From an uncultured Clostridia bacterium (lineage in GTDB: Bacteria > Bacillota > Clostridia > Monoglobales > Monoglobaceae): 64,000 nucleotides of DNA. The stretch is taken from positions 105,393-169,392 of the forward strand of contig CANRNL010000001.1 of the NCBI GenBank assembly GCA_947631965.1, in the 5' to 3' direction. The first letter of the stretch is position 1, and every line of letters begins with the position of its first letter. Below the pieces are notes generated by a model. The model was not told the DNA's origin. It worked only from the letters and a program-made list of their open reading frames with translations, and ran no database searches. A program made the translations under genes and the position numbers. Positions 50,281 to 59,010 of the stretch are shown here, in pieces.

Positions 50281-50424
50281 AAAGCTTCTTCTCCCCTGCT
50301 TTAAATTTTTATGAAATCTCGCTCGTCAATCTATTCTAATCTGTTTTGTTAAATTACTGTTTTCACTCTTTCGGTAAATATATATAACTAAATTTGGACA
50401 TAACTTACCTATTTTGGTTATTCT

Positions 50425-50453
50425 ATTATACAAAAATGTTCCTATTTTGTCAA
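50425..50453 (-). promoter_or_regulatory. Consensus sigma-A promoter of the giant gene
   Basis: On the minus strand, TTGACA (50448-50453), a 17-bp spacer and TATAAT (50425-50430) match the vegetative consensus at all 12 positions. Transcription should start near 50418, leaving a leader of about 138 nt before the ATG. Confidence 0.85.
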
Positions 50454-50603
50454 GAGTTTTGTGCAAATTTCTCAAAAATTTTTTAATTTATATCCTATTT
50501 TTTTACCTATGTAACAAAATTACCACATTATGTGTTAAAAAATTTTTTCTCCACAAAATATTGTGCTTTTTTTGTCTGAAAAACACCTAATTTGTCTCGG
50601 CGC

Positions 50604-50632
50604 TTGAAAAGAATTGAGATATATGGTAGAAT
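50604..50632 (+). promoter_or_regulatory. Sigma-A promoter of metY
   Basis: TTGAAA (50604-50609), a 17-bp spacer and TAGAAT (50627-50632). The start codon is 39 nt past the -10 box. GGAGGT (50658-50663) is the ribosome binding site, 7 nt before the ATG. Confidence 0.75.
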
Positions 50633-50670
50633 AAAACAAATTAAAATCAACTTAAACGGAGGTATTTTTT

Positions 50671-51936
50671 ATGAAACGTGAAACAAAATGTATTCAGGCC
50701 GGCTATACTCCGGGCAACGGGGAGCCGAGAATGATACCGATAATACAAAGCACCACATTCAAGTACGACACCAGCGAGAATATGGGTAAGCTTTTCGACC
50801 TTGAAGAGAGCGGCTATTTTTACTCGCGTCTGCAAAATCCCACCTGCGATTACGTCGCGGCTAAGATTTGCGCGCTGGAGGGCGGCTCGGCGGCGATGCT
50901 CACCGCATCGGGTCAGGCGGCGTCCTTTTTCTCGGTTTTCAACATCTGCGGCGCGGGCGACCACGTTATAGCGTCCTCGGCGATATACGGCGGCACATAC
51001 AATCTCTTTAACGTAACAATGCGCCGTATGGGCATAGATTTCACGTTTATCGACCCCGACTGCTCCGACGACGAGCTTGAAGCGGCGTTTAAGCCCAACA
51101 CAAAGGCGCTCTTCGGCGAAACCATTGCCAACCCCGCGCTCAAAGTGCTGGACATTGAGCGTTTCGCAAAGGCGGCGCACGCGCACGGCGTTCCGCTCAT
51201 TGTCGACAACACCTTTGCGACCCCGATAAACTGCCGCCCGATAGAGTGGGGAGCCGATATTGTAATACATTCCACCACAAAGTATATGGACGGTCACGAC
51301 GCGGCGGTCGGCGGCTGTATTGTCGATTCGGGAAAGTTTGACTGGTTCGCGAGCGCGGACAAATTCCCCGGACTCACCACGCCCGACGAATCTTATCACG
51401 GCATAACCTACGCCGAAAAATTCGGTCTTGGCGGCGCGTATATAACCAAGGCGACCGCCCAGCTTATGCGTGATTTGGGAGCGGTGCAGTCGCCAGTGAA
51501 CGCATACCTTTTAAACCTCGGTCTGGAGTCGCTCCACGTTCGTATGCAGAGGCACTGCGAAAACGCGGAAAAGGTCGCGGAGTTTCTGGAAAACGACGAC
51601 CGCGTGGAATGGGTCAACTATCCGCGTCTTAAAGGCAACAGATATTACGACCTCGCACAAAAGTACCTGCCCGACGGCGTATGCGGCGTAATTTCGTTCG
51701 GCGTTAAGGGCGGCCGAAAGGCTGCGGAGAAATTTATGTCCAAGCTCAAAGTAGCGATGATAGCGACGCACGTCGCGGACGCGCACACCTGCGTTCTGCA
51801 CCCCGCGTCCTCTACCCACCGCCAGATGAGCGACAGCGAGCTTGAGGCGGCGGGAGTAAGCCCCGACCTCATCCGTCTTTCGGTCGGAATTGAAAACGTT
51901 GACGATATAATTGACGATTTGAAAAACGCGCTTTGA
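50671..51936 (+). CDS. metY: O-acetylhomoserine sulfhydrylase (PLP enzyme)
   Basis: 421 residues, the usual length for the Cys/Met metabolism PLP family. It is expected to make homocysteine (or methionine) from O-acetylhomoserine and sulfide (or methanethiol) in the cytosol. YSRLQNPT near residue 50, the ETIANP stretch and the PLP-binding Lys204 in HSTTKYMDGH are family landmarks; the C-terminal half (GLTTPDESYHG, LNLGLE, HPASSTHRQ) looks most like the O-acetylhomoserine branch. Methionine gamma-lyase and cystathionine gamma-synthase are close relatives and cannot be excluded. It has its own promoter and ends at a strong terminator, so it is probably a single-gene unit. No S-box or T-box is visible in its short leader. 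Confidence 0.87.
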   Translation: MKRETKCIQAGYTPGNGEPRMIPIIQSTTFKYDTSENMGKLFDLEESGYFYSRLQNPTCDYVAAKICALEGGSAAMLTASGQAASFFSVFNICGAGDHVIASSAIYGGTYNLFNVTMRRMGIDFTFIDPDCSDDELEAAFKPNTKALFGETIANPALKVLDIERFAKAAHAHGVPLIVDNTFATPINCRPIEWGADIVIHSTTKYMDGHDAAVGGCIVDSGKFDWFASADKFPGLTTPDESYHGITYAEKFGLGGAYITKATAQLMRDLGAVQSPVNAYLLNLGLESLHVRMQRHCENAEKVAEFLENDDRVEWVNYPRLKGNRYYDLAQKYLPDGVCGVISFGVKGGRKAAEKFMSKLKVAMIATHVADAHTCVLHPASSTHRQMSDSELEAAGVSPDLIRLSVGIENVDDIIDDLKNAL

Positions 51937-51975
51937 TGCAGCCCACGCAAACTAAGATACCGTAAGATACAAAAA

Positions 51976-52000
51976 GCGGGACGGATATTATCCGTCCCGC
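51976..52000. terminator. Bidirectional terminator between metY and fabZ
   Basis: Inverted repeat gcgggacgga / tccgtcccgc, a 10-bp stem with a 5-nt loop (tatta). An A-run lies on the left (51971-51975) and a T-rich tract on the right, so it can stop transcription from both convergent genes. Confidence 0.85.
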
Positions 52001-52013
52001 ATATTTATTTGTT

Positions 52014-52460
52014 TTATTTATCCACTATCGCGAACGAAATCTCGCCGCCTGCGGCAAACACCTTTTCGCCGTCGTTTACTATGTACGCCTCGGCGTTAGC
52101 CTTGCCCATAACGCGCTTGAACGCGGTCATTTGCACCTCTAACCTGAGAGTGTCGCCCGGCTCCACCTGCTTTTTAAACTTAAAGTTGTTTATACCCGTG
52201 AAAACAGCGAGCTTTCCTTGATATTTCGGGTCTTTAAGTATCATTACCGCGCCCACCTGCGCGAGCGCTTCGACCATCAGCACGCCGGGCATAATCGGTC
52301 TGCCCGGAAAGTGACCCTGAAACTGCGGCTCGTTCATGGTTATGTTTTTAATTCCGACCGCTCTTTGGTTCTCTTCGTCCATCTCAATTATTCTGTCTAC
52401 CAGCAAAAACGGCGGACGGTGAGGAATTATCTCCATTATTTCGCTTGTGTTCATCTGCAT
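52014..52460 (-). CDS. fabZ: 3-hydroxyacyl-ACP dehydratase FabZ
   Basis: 148 residues, full length for the family. It dehydrates 3-hydroxyacyl-ACP to trans-2-enoyl-ACP in fatty acid synthesis (hot-dog fold, cytosolic). Catalytic His50 in GHFPGRPIMPG and Glu64 in MVEALAQ are 14 residues apart, as expected. The opening IPHRPPFLLVD is typical. The start at 52460 has GGAGG nine nt upstream; a second in-frame ATG two codons on is less well placed. It lies 17 bp behind mreB and is probably co-transcribed with it; mbl and fabZ are also close in Bacillus, which supports a wall/membrane growth operon. Confidence 0.95.
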   Translation of the reverse strand: MQMNTSEIMEIIPHRPPFLLVDRIIEMDEENQRAVGIKNITMNEPQFQGHFPGRPIMPGVLMVEALAQVGAVMILKDPKYQGKLAVFTGINNFKFKKQVEPGDTLRLEVQMTAFKRVMGKANAEAYIVNDGEKVFAAGGEISFAIVDK

Positions 52461-52477
52461 AATAATCTACCTCCGTA

Positions 52478-53494
52478 TTATCTTTGTCTTCTTCTCTTGC
52501 TGCCGCTGTAATTCTGAAGCAGCTTGATGTTGTCGAGAGCCTGTCCCGTACCGAGAGCCACGCAATACTCCGCGTCCTCCGCAACATAGGTCTGAATGCC
52601 CGTCTCAAACTCTATGAGCTTGTCCATTCCGTAAATCAGCGCGCCGCCGCCCGTCAGGACGATACCTCTGTTGCTTATGTCGCCGACCAGCTCGGGGGGC
52701 GTGTTTTCAATTACCGACTTTACCGTGTCGACCACCATCGAAGCGGTTTCGGAAAGCGCGTTGAGCATTTCGTCCGACGAAACGGTTATGGTTTTCGGAA
52801 GTCCCGAAACCAGACTTCTGCCCTTGACCTCCATAGCGGGGTTGTCGTCGCGCTTGTAAACGCAGCCTATTTTAATTTTCATATTCTCGGCGGTTCTCTC
52901 TCCGATAACTATATTATACTTCTTTCTTATATATTTTACAATAGCCTCGTCAAATTTATCGCCCGCGACCTTTATGGACTCCGAAACGACAATTCCGCCG
53001 AGCGAAATTACAGCCACATCGCTCGTGCCGCCGCCCATATCAACGACCATAGAGCCTACCGGCTGGGAAATGTCTATGCCGACTCCTATCGCCGCCGCGA
53101 TAGGCTCCTCTATAAGGTGTACGCGGCTCGCGCCCGCCTGTACGCCCGCGTCAATGACCGCCCTTTCCTCAACGTCGGTCACGCCGCTCGGCACGCATAT
53201 AATTACGCGCGGCTTGAATATACCCTTTTTAACGACCTTTCCCAAAAAATACTTTATCATTCTTTCGGTCGTGTCATAATCCGAAATAACTCCGTCCTTG
53301 AGCGGTCTTATAGCCACAATGTTGCCGGGCGTTCTTCCGAGCATCCTCTGCGCCTCGGAGCCGACCTGCAAAACCTTGTCGGTATTTTTATCGACCGCTA
53401 CCACCGAGGGCTCTTTAAGAACTATGCCCTTTCCTTTTAAATATACCAAAACCGAAGCGGTTCCCAAATCTATACCTATATCCTGACCAAACAT
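52478..53494 (-). CDS. mreB: Rod-shape determining protein MreB/Mbl
   Basis: 338 residues, actin-fold cytoskeletal ATPase that guides sidewall peptidoglycan synthesis under the inner face of the membrane. Phosphate-1 motif IDLGTA at the N-terminus, phosphate-2 VVDMGGGTSDVAV mid-protein and the adenosine motif TGGGALIYGMD near the C-terminus are all visible. The start MFGQDIGIDLGTA at 53494 is chosen because AGGAGG (53501-53506) lies 6 nt before it; the frame stays open for 19 more codons upstream, but those codons overlap the operator repeats and look non-coding. The neighbour fabZ favours the Mbl paralogue. The C-terminal tail is unusually basic (SGSKRRRQR). Likely regulated by the 11-bp repeats at 53506-53544. 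Confidence 0.94.
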   Translation of the reverse strand: MFGQDIGIDLGTASVLVYLKGKGIVLKEPSVVAVDKNTDKVLQVGSEAQRMLGRTPGNIVAIRPLKDGVISDYDTTERMIKYFLGKVVKKGIFKPRVIICVPSGVTDVEERAVIDAGVQAGASRVHLIEEPIAAAIGVGIDISQPVGSMVVDMGGGTSDVAVISLGGIVVSESIKVAGDKFDEAIVKYIRKKYNIVIGERTAENMKIKIGCVYKRDDNPAMEVKGRSLVSGLPKTITVSSDEMLNALSETASMVVDTVKSVIENTPPELVGDISNRGIVLTGGGALIYGMDKLIEFETGIQTYVAEDAEYCVALGTGQALDNIKLLQNYSGSKRRRQR

Positions 53495-53505
53495 TTTAAT
53501 CCTCC

Positions 53506-53544
53506 TGTAACATTCCTGTAATATTTCTGTAACATTCTTATAAT
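53506..53544 (+). promoter_or_regulatory. WalR/PhoP-type direct repeats between mreB and ispG
   Basis: TGTAAC (53506), TGTAAT (53517), TGTAAC (53528) and a weaker TATAAT (53539) start exactly 11 bp apart. The first three match the WalR box TGTWAH-N5-TGTWAH. For mreB they cover the -10 region, the start of the transcript and the ribosome binding site, a position that suits repression. Being direct repeats in the other orientation, they could also serve rightward transcription. Confidence 0.6.
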
Positions 53545-53568
53545 AATACATTATTTTCCGATTGTCAA
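53540..53568 (-). promoter_or_regulatory. Sigma-A promoter of mreB-fabZ
   Basis: Minus-strand TTGACA (53563-53568), a 17-bp spacer and TATTAT (53540-53545). The leader is about 40 nt and overlaps the 11-bp repeat array. Confidence 0.75.
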
Positions 53569-53599
53569 CATATATTTGTCAAAATTTTAAAAATATGAG

Positions 53600-53629
53600 T
53601 TGAAAACAGCACATTTCTTCTGATATAAT
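53600..53629 (+). promoter_or_regulatory. Sigma-A promoter of ispG-polC
   Basis: TTGAAA (53600-53605), an 18-bp spacer and a perfect TATAAT (53624-53629), 43 nt before the ispG ATG. Confidence 0.7.
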
Positions 53630-53671
53630 ATTTGTTGAACCTTAAAAACGATAAAAATGCGGTGATATATT

Positions 53672-54724
53672 ATGGAAAAAATCAGAAAGACCAAAAAAGT
53701 CAAAATAGGAGATATATACATAGGCGGCGGAGAACCTGTCGCGATACAGTCGATGACCACCGTGCCGACGGCGGACGCCAAAGCGGCGGCGGAGCAGGTC
53801 AACGCGCTCACCGACGCGGGGTGCGGCATTGTGCGGCTCGCCGTACCCGATATGCCGAGTGCGGAGGCGATAAGCGAGATAAAGAAGCTGACCCGCGTCC
53901 CGCTGGTTGCCGACATTCACTTTGACTACCGTCTTGCGCTTGAATGTATAAAACGCGGCATTGATAAAGTGCGTATAAACCCCGGCAATCTCGGAGGGAA
54001 GGAGCGCGCCCGCGCGGTCGCGGAAGCCGCCAAGGAGCGCGGAATACCCATAAGAATAGGCGTAAACGGCGGCTCGCTGGAGGACGGCATTTTGGAAAAA
54101 TTCGGCGGAGATATGCCCCGCGCGATGGTGGAGAGCGCAAAATCACATATTAAGATTCTGCACGACTGCGACTTTGACGACATAGTTGTTTCGCTGAAAT
54201 CCTCCGACGTGAAAACCTCTGTTGCGGCGTACCGTCTCGCGGCGGCCGAGCTTGACTGCCCGCTCCACCTCGGCGTGACCGAGGCGGGAACATACGAGGC
54301 GGGAATCGTCAAATCGTCTATCGGCATAGGCGCGCTGCTCGCCGACGGAATAGGCGACACGATACGCGTCTCTCTGACCGAGGACCCGCTCCGCGAGGCG
54401 GAGGCGGCAAAGCAGATACTTCGGGCGCTCGGAGAGCTGCGAGACGGAGCCGAGGTGGTGTCGTGCCCGACCTGCGCGAGATGTAAAATCCCGCTCATAC
54501 AAATTGCCAAAGAGGTAAACTACGCGCTCAAAAACATTGACAAGCCGATAAAGGTAGCCGTTATGGGCTGCGTTGTAAACGGACCCGGCGAAGCCGGCGA
54601 CGCGGACGTCGGAATTGCGGGCGGAGACGGCTGTGCGATGCTGTTCAAGGGCGGAAAGATACTCCGCCGCGTGGAGCAGAGCGAGATAGTCGGCGCGCTC
54701 CTTGAAGAAATCGAAAAAATGTAA
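53672..54724 (+). CDS. ispG: 4-hydroxy-3-methylbut-2-enyl diphosphate synthase (GcpE)
   Basis: 350 residues, the bacterial length. An iron-sulfur enzyme that reductively opens the MEcPP ring to HMBPP, the penultimate step of the MEP isoprenoid pathway. The TIM-barrel N-half shows IQSMTTVPT, VADIHFDYRLAL and RINPGN. Cluster-binding cysteines are in SCPTCARC (265, 268, 271) and GCVVNGPGEA (Cys300), with the conserved NGPGE following. ATG at 53672 is preceded by GGTGAT. It sits 30 bp before polC; ispG-polC adjacency is common in Firmicutes, so the two probably form one operon. Confidence 0.96.
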   Translation: MEKIRKTKKVKIGDIYIGGGEPVAIQSMTTVPTADAKAAAEQVNALTDAGCGIVRLAVPDMPSAEAISEIKKLTRVPLVADIHFDYRLALECIKRGIDKVRINPGNLGGKERARAVAEAAKERGIPIRIGVNGGSLEDGILEKFGGDMPRAMVESAKSHIKILHDCDFDDIVVSLKSSDVKTSVAAYRLAAAELDCPLHLGVTEAGTYEAGIVKSSIGIGALLADGIGDTIRVSLTEDPLREAEAAKQILRALGELRDGAEVVSCPTCARCKIPLIQIAKEVNYALKNIDKPIKVAVMGCVVNGPGEAGDADVGIAGGDGCAMLFKGGKILRRVEQSEIVGALLEEIEKM

Positions 54725-54754
54725 ACTATCAGAATTTAAGAACGGAGAATTAAG

Positions 54755-57700
54755 TTGCTTACACTACTTGACTTATTTGATAAATTAACCGTTGCCGAGC
54801 CGTTCGCCCGACTTCTTGAGCAGGCGGAGGTCACTCACGCCTCGGCGAACGCGAAAAGCCTTTCGGTGAGCGCAGATATTTTGTGCCAAGCTCCGATAAA
54901 TCCGAGCGATTTAAACGAGCTTGCGCGGCTTGCCGAGGATACATACGACCTTTCGCGCGTCACGATAAACCCGACCTACGACAAAGCCCTGTTTACCGAG
55001 GAAAACTTCGGAATCATACTGCACTTTCTGTTTGAAAGCGACACGATGTATCGGCTTTATTTTGCAAACAGCCGCATAAAAATCGACGGCGAAAGCGCGG
55101 TCATATCAAACTCTTCCTGCACGGCTTACACCTTTGCGGAGGGCGAGTGCGAAAGCGCGTTCGGCAGCATAATAAAGCGTCTTTTCGGAATTGACGCAGA
55201 TATTAAAATAGAATACTTCTCGCAGAGCGACGAGGAATACTTTAAGGAGCAGGAGCAAAACGAAGCGCGGCTCGCGGCTCAGGCAGCGGCGGCAAAGCCC
55301 GCTCCCGCCGCGAAAAAGGCTGCCGCCGTTCCGTCGGAGGGGCACATATTCGGAAAACCGTTTTCGGGCGACCCCGTTCCGATGATTTCGGTCAACAGCG
55401 GCGACAACGCGGTAATCGTTGAAGGCGAGGTATTCTATACCGAAGATGTCCGCGATATAAACAAGGGCAAAAACAGCTTCAAAAAGCTGACGTTTTATAT
55501 AACCGACGGGGAGTGGTCCCTCATCTGCCAGGTTTTCGGAAAATCCGAGGCGGTTTCTCCGTTTATTTCGGCGGTAAAGCGCGGCGTGCGCCTTAAAGTG
55601 ACGGGCGACTACAATTTCAGCACGTTTGACCGAAGCGACATTTTGGAGGTTAATTCGGCAGACCTGCTGCCCGCCCTGCCCAAAAAGACCGACGACGCGC
55701 AGGAAAAGCGTGTGGAGCTTCATCTGCACACAAAGATGTCCGCGCTGGACGCGATAACCTCGGCGGAAGATTTGGTAAAGCGCGCGGCGGATTGGGGTCA
55801 CAGCGCGGTCGCAATAACCGACCACGGCGTGGTTCAGGCGTTCCCCGAAGCGCATAAAGCCGCGGTCGAGGCGCGCAAGAGCAATCCCGACTTTAAAGTT
55901 ATATTTGGCGTGGAGGGCTATCTTCTGGACGATACCGACTGCGCGCCCAACGAGGAATTTATAGTTTTCGACATAGAGACGACCGGCCTCAGCCCGCAAA
56001 ACTGCGCGATAACCGAAATAGGCGCGGTAAAGCTGGTTGCCAACCGAAAAGCGGAGGTTTTCAGCAGTCTTGTGAATCCGGACTGTCATATTCCCGAAGA
56101 CATAACGGCTCTTACGGGAATAACCGACGAAATGGTAAAGGACGCGCCAAAAATCGACACGGTACTGCCCGAATTTCTGGCATTTTGCGGCAACCGACCC
56201 GTTGTCGCGCACAACGCGAGGTTCGACACCTCGTTTATAGCCGAAAACGCGGCTCGGCTCGGTCTGCCGTTTGAAAACGAAGTTTTCGACACGCTCGAAA
56301 TGTCGCGCTCCCTCTTTCCGGACGAAAAGACGCACAAGCTGGACGCTATGTGCGAGCGTTTGAACGTAAGCCTTGAGAACCACCACCGCGCGGTAGATGA
56401 TGCGACCGCGACGGCGGAGGCGTTTGTTAAACTGCGCCAAATCGAGTTTGAGAAAGGCGGCATAAAGCAGATAAGCGAGGAGGATTTAAAAAGGCGACCC
56501 AACCATATAATAATCCTCGCCAAAAATTACGCCGGACTTAAAAACCTCTACAAGCTGGTTTCATATTCGCATATACACCACTTCTTCAAACGCCCGAAAA
56601 TACTCAAAAGTATTCTCACGGGTCTGCGTGACGGTCTTATTATCGGCTCGGCGTGCGAACAGGGCGACCTCTTCCGCGCGGTACTAGACGGCGAATCACA
56701 GGAAAAAATCGAGAATATAGCAAACTTTTACGACTATCTTGAAATACAGCCGCTCGGCAACAACCGCTTTATGATTGCCTCCGCCGATATTCCGCAGGTA
56801 AGCTCGGACGAGGACCTTAAGAATTTGAACCGCAAAATAATTGAGCTGGGCGACAAGCTAAATATACCCGTCACCGCGACCTGCGATGTGCATTTTATGG
56901 ACCCCGACGACGCGTTTTACCGCCGCGTACTCCAAGGCTCGCAGGGCTACACCGACGCGGACAACCAGGCTCCGCTGTATTTCCGCACCACCGACGAAAT
57001 GCTCGCGGAGTTTGACTACCTGCCGCCCGAAAAGGCGCGCGAAATAGTCGTGACCAACACCAACAACATCGCAAAACAAGTTGACATAATCCAGCCTGTT
57101 CCCGACGGCACATATCCGCCGTCCATCGAAAATTCGGAGCGGGATTTGGTCGATATGTGTAAAAAGCGAGCGCACGAAATCTATGGCGACGAGCTTCCCG
57201 AGGTGGTTCAAAAGCGTTTGGACCGCGAGCTTGACTGTATAATAGGCAACGGCTTTTCGGTTATGTATATAATAGCGCAAAAGCTGGTAAAGAAGTCTAA
57301 CGACGCGGGTTATCTGGTAGGCTCGCGAGGCTCGGTCGGCTCATCCTTTGTCGCGTTTTTGGCGGGTATTACCGAAATAAACTCCCTTGCTCCGCACTAT
57401 GTATGCCCCGACTGCAAGCACAGTGAATTTTTCACTCACGGCGAGTATCAAAACGGCGTGGATATGCCGAAGAAAAACTGCCCCGTATGCGGCGCACCTA
57501 TGAAAAAAGACGGTCACGAGATACCGTTTGAGACTTTCCTCGGCTTCAACGGCGACAAGGTCCCCGATATTGACCTTAACTTTTCGGGCGAGTATCAGGC
57601 TACCGCGCACAAATATGTCGAGGAGCTGTTCGGAGAGGGCTATGTGTTTAAAGCGGGTACAATTTCGGGTATTGCGGAAAAATCCGCGATAGGATTTGCG

Positions 57701-59008
57701 AAGAAATATTTTGAGACAAAGGGGCTTGCCGTTCCGCAGTCCGAGATAAAACGCGCCGCAATAGGCATAGAGGATATAAAGCGCACCACGGGTCAGCACC
57801 CCGGCGGCGTTATAGTCTGCCCCAAGACGCACGATATTTTTGACTTCTGCCCGATTCAGCACCCCGCAGACAAGCGCGACTCGGATATAATCACGACCCA
57901 CTTTGACTTTCACTCGATACACGACAATTTGTTAAAGCTGGACATACTCGGACACGACGACCCGTCGACGCTGAGAATGCTTGAGGACCTGACCGGTGTG
58001 GACATCAAATCCATCCCGCTCGACGACAACGACACAATGAAAATCTTTTGTGGCCCCGAAATACTCGGCGTTACGCCCGACCAAATAAACAGTCAGACCG
58101 GAACGCTCGGCATACCCGAATTCGGAACGTCATTCACCCGTCAAATGCTTGTTGACACCAAGCCGACCACGTTTGCCGAGCTGATATTCATAGCGGGTCT
58201 GTCACACGGCACCGACGTATGGCTCGGCAACGCGCAGGAGCTTATAAGAAACAAGACCGCGACGCTTTCGGAGGTTATCAGCGTGCGAGACGATATTATG
58301 ACCACGCTTATCCAAAAAGGACTTGAGCCGGATATGGCGTTTAAAATCACCGAGCTGGTGCGAAAGGGAAACGCCGCGAAAAACGGACTGCCTGAGGAAT
58401 ACGAAACGGCTATGCGAAGCCACGGCGTTCCCGGTTGGTACATAGATTCCTGTAAAAAAATTAAGTATATGTTTCCCAAGGCGCACGCGGCGGCATATGT
58501 TACTATGGCGTTCCGCGTCGCGTATTTCAAGGTACACTACCCTGTGGAGTTCTATATCGCCTACTACACCGTACGCGCAGACCTCTTTGACAGTGCGATT
58601 ATGGCGCAGGGAAAAGACAGAGCAAAAGAAGAGCTTCGAAAGCTTGACCAGAAGTCAAAAATCGAAAGTCTGTCACAGACCGACAAGAGCCTTCAGACCA
58701 TTTTGGAGGTCGTTGTGGAAATGTACGAGCGCGGAATCGGCTTTTTGCCGGTAGACCTCTACAAATCCCACGCGTATAAATTCCAAAAGGTTGACGGCTG
58801 CATACTCCCGCCGCTCAACAGCTTTGCGGGTGTGGGAACGGCGGCGGCGGAGAATATTATGAACGCCAGAGAGGACGGCGAGTTTCTGTCGCGGGAGGAC
58901 CTCAAGGCGCGCGCAAAGGTCAACAAAAAGGTAATCGAAACGCTCTCAGAGCATGGCTGTCTCAATGGTCTACGGGAGAGTAGCCAGATGTCCTTATTTG
59001 ATATGTAA
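54755..59008 (+). CDS. polC: DNA polymerase III alpha subunit, PolC type
   Basis: 1,417 residues, the main replicative polymerase of low-GC Gram-positives. Order: N-terminal domain; an Ala/Lys/Pro-rich linker (residues about 165-185); OB-fold (about 210-310); PHP domain starting at ELHLHTKMSALD (about 319); DEDDh proofreading exonuclease inserted in PHP, with FDIETTG near 405, VAHNARFD mid-way and HRAVDDA near 545; the polymerase core with GSRGSVGSS near 852; a zinc-binding pair CPDC / CPVC (about 880-915); and PDIDLNFSGEYQ near 937 in the palm. The TTG start is supported by GGAG 7 nt upstream. The PHP and exonuclease metal ligands appear intact. A strong terminator follows. Confidence 0.97.
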   Translation: MLTLLDLFDKLTVAEPFARLLEQAEVTHASANAKSLSVSADILCQAPINPSDLNELARLAEDTYDLSRVTINPTYDKALFTEENFGIILHFLFESDTMYRLYFANSRIKIDGESAVISNSSCTAYTFAEGECESAFGSIIKRLFGIDADIKIEYFSQSDEEYFKEQEQNEARLAAQAAAAKPAPAAKKAAAVPSEGHIFGKPFSGDPVPMISVNSGDNAVIVEGEVFYTEDVRDINKGKNSFKKLTFYITDGEWSLICQVFGKSEAVSPFISAVKRGVRLKVTGDYNFSTFDRSDILEVNSADLLPALPKKTDDAQEKRVELHLHTKMSALDAITSAEDLVKRAADWGHSAVAITDHGVVQAFPEAHKAAVEARKSNPDFKVIFGVEGYLLDDTDCAPNEEFIVFDIETTGLSPQNCAITEIGAVKLVANRKAEVFSSLVNPDCHIPEDITALTGITDEMVKDAPKIDTVLPEFLAFCGNRPVVAHNARFDTSFIAENAARLGLPFENEVFDTLEMSRSLFPDEKTHKLDAMCERLNVSLENHHRAVDDATATAEAFVKLRQIEFEKGGIKQISEEDLKRRPNHIIILAKNYAGLKNLYKLVSYSHIHHFFKRPKILKSILTGLRDGLIIGSACEQGDLFRAVLDGESQEKIENIANFYDYLEIQPLGNNRFMIASADIPQVSSDEDLKNLNRKIIELGDKLNIPVTATCDVHFMDPDDAFYRRVLQGSQGYTDADNQAPLYFRTTDEMLAEFDYLPPEKAREIVVTNTNNIAKQVDIIQPVPDGTYPPSIENSERDLVDMCKKRAHEIYGDELPEVVQKRLDRELDCIIGNGFSVMYIIAQKLVKKSNDAGYLVGSRGSVGSSFVAFLAGITEINSLAPHYVCPDCKHSEFFTHGEYQNGVDMPKKNCPVCGAPMKKDGHEIPFETFLGFNGDKVPDIDLNFSGEYQATAHKYVEELFGEGYVFKAGTISGIAEKSAIGFAKKYFETKGLAVPQSEIKRAAIGIEDIKRTTGQHPGGVIVCPKTHDIFDFCPIQHPADKRDSDIITTHFDFHSIHDNLLKLDILGHDDPSTLRMLEDLTGVDIKSIPLDDNDTMKIFCGPEILGVTPDQINSQTGTLGIPEFGTSFTRQMLVDTKPTTFAELIFIAGLSHGTDVWLGNAQELIRNKTATLSEVISVRDDIMTTLIQKGLEPDMAFKITELVRKGNAAKNGLPEEYETAMRSHGVPGWYIDSCKKIKYMFPKAHAAAYVTMAFRVAYFKVHYPVEFYIAYYTVRADLFDSAIMAQGKDRAKEELRKLDQKSKIESLSQTDKSLQTILEVVVEMYERGIGFLPVDLYKSHAYKFQKVDGCILPPLNSFAGVGTAAAENIMNAREDGEFLSREDLKARAKVNKKVIETLSEHGCLNGLRESSQMSLFDM

Positions 59009-59010
59009 TT

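Larger units (their letters stand above)
50281..50670 (+). other. AT-rich divergent intergenic region between the giant gene and metY
   Basis: 390 bases without a gene. They hold the leftward promoter of the giant gene, its 5' leader of about 138 nt and the rightward metY promoter. The centre is poly-A/T rich (50461-50580). The leader holds no riboswitch that I recognise. Confidence 0.8.

Noticed and set aside
50347..50363. WalR box upstream of the giant gene (TGTTAA-N5-TGTTTT)
   Set aside because: Only one of the two half-sites fits, and no further repeats at 11-bp steps flank it; chance is likely in AT-rich DNA.
50281..50418. Riboswitch in the leader of the giant gene
   Set aside because: No match to a known aptamer core was seen; the sequence is mostly AT-rich and weakly structured.
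52484..53440. Plus-strand open frame of 318 codons
   Set aside because: Antisense to mreB, whose actin-fold motifs are intact.
53495..53551. Upstream start extending mreB by 19 residues
   Set aside because: The extension overlaps the operator repeats and RBS, and MreB proteins begin close to the IDLGTA motif; the AGGAGG spacing favours 53494.
55106..56440. Minus-strand open frame of 444 codons
   Set aside because: It is antisense to the PHP, OB and exonuclease regions of polC, which are clearly coding; its composition is that of a shadow frame.
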